From assembly GCA_009885845.1 (NCBI GenBank), contig VFJW01000061.1, forward strand, positions 1 through 32,768: DNA of 32,768 nt, given 5' to 3'. This DNA is from Geobacter sp. (GTDB lineage: Bacteria; Desulfobacterota; Desulfuromonadia; Geobacterales; Pseudopelobacteraceae). Below, piece by piece: positions 32,701 through 32,768 of the stretch. Every line of letters starts with the position of its first letter. Within the stretch, counting starts at the first letter, position 1. The notes under the pieces were generated by a model. It was not told the DNA's origin, searched no databases, and saw only the letters and a list, made by a program, of their open reading frames with translations. The position numbers and the translations under genes were made by a program.

Positions 32701-32768
32701 CTAATGGTAAGTCAGCTTCTCCTGAATGCCTGATTTCAGAATAAGCTTGCTGTCGTTTTAGTTTTCTC

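Overview
The window looks like the chromosome of an obligate anaerobe of the former Deltaproteobacteria (Geobacter-, Desulfuromonas- or sulfate-reducer-like). The reasons are a BamA-type ring-opening hydrolase, glutaryl-CoA and glutaconyl-CoA enzymes, indolepyruvate:ferredoxin oxidoreductase, a tungsten-type aldehyde:ferredoxin oxidoreductase, and a BcrD/HgdC plus HgdB-type reductase pair. The genus cannot be fixed from the sequence alone.

Left flank (1-2870, minus strand): an integron-type gene-cassette array. Three attC-like sites (108-166, 939-1011, 1784-1845) each lie just 3' of a minus-strand gene or operon. Reading leftwards, the cassettes carry a three-gene set (coiled coil, two-helix membrane protein, SieB-like protein), an HExxH protein, a DUF4145 protein and the first codons of a further gene at 1-31. 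No integrase is visible. The right cassette edge (2843-2849) is followed at once by five near-identical 18-bp palindromes (2873-2999).

Centre (3478-25830, plus strand): seventeen co-directional genes. The first block is lower benzoyl-CoA pathway: bamA, a glutaryl-CoA dehydrogenase with the active-site valine of non-decarboxylating enzymes, gcdA, and an OadA-like carboxyltransferase with two biotinyl domains. No membrane decarboxylase subunit is present, so these two carboxyltransferases may form a soluble glutaconyl-CoA:pyruvate transcarboxylase. The second block is a methyltransferase, a BcrD/HgdC-type activator, one HgdB/BcrB-type subunit, an ADP-forming acyl-CoA synthetase and a CoA-transferase. 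The third block is paaK, iorA, iorB, a tandem duplication of an ACT-protein/ketopantoate-reductase-like pair, and an aldehyde oxidoreductase fused to a MoaD/ThiS-like tail; together these fit oxidation of aromatic 2-oxo acids and aldehydes to acyl-CoA. Three 133-136-bp inverted-repeat elements of one style sit between genes of this run.

Right flank: a convergent livKHMGF ABC-transporter operon (30784 to 26047, minus strand) with a terminator between livK and livH. A 49-bp promoter block upstream of livK is nearly the same as the block upstream of bamA, so uptake and catabolism are probably under one regulator. The window ends with a Phd/YefM-ParE toxin-antitoxin pair (31437-32023) and a PAS-domain gene (32086-32700, minus) that lacks a usable start.
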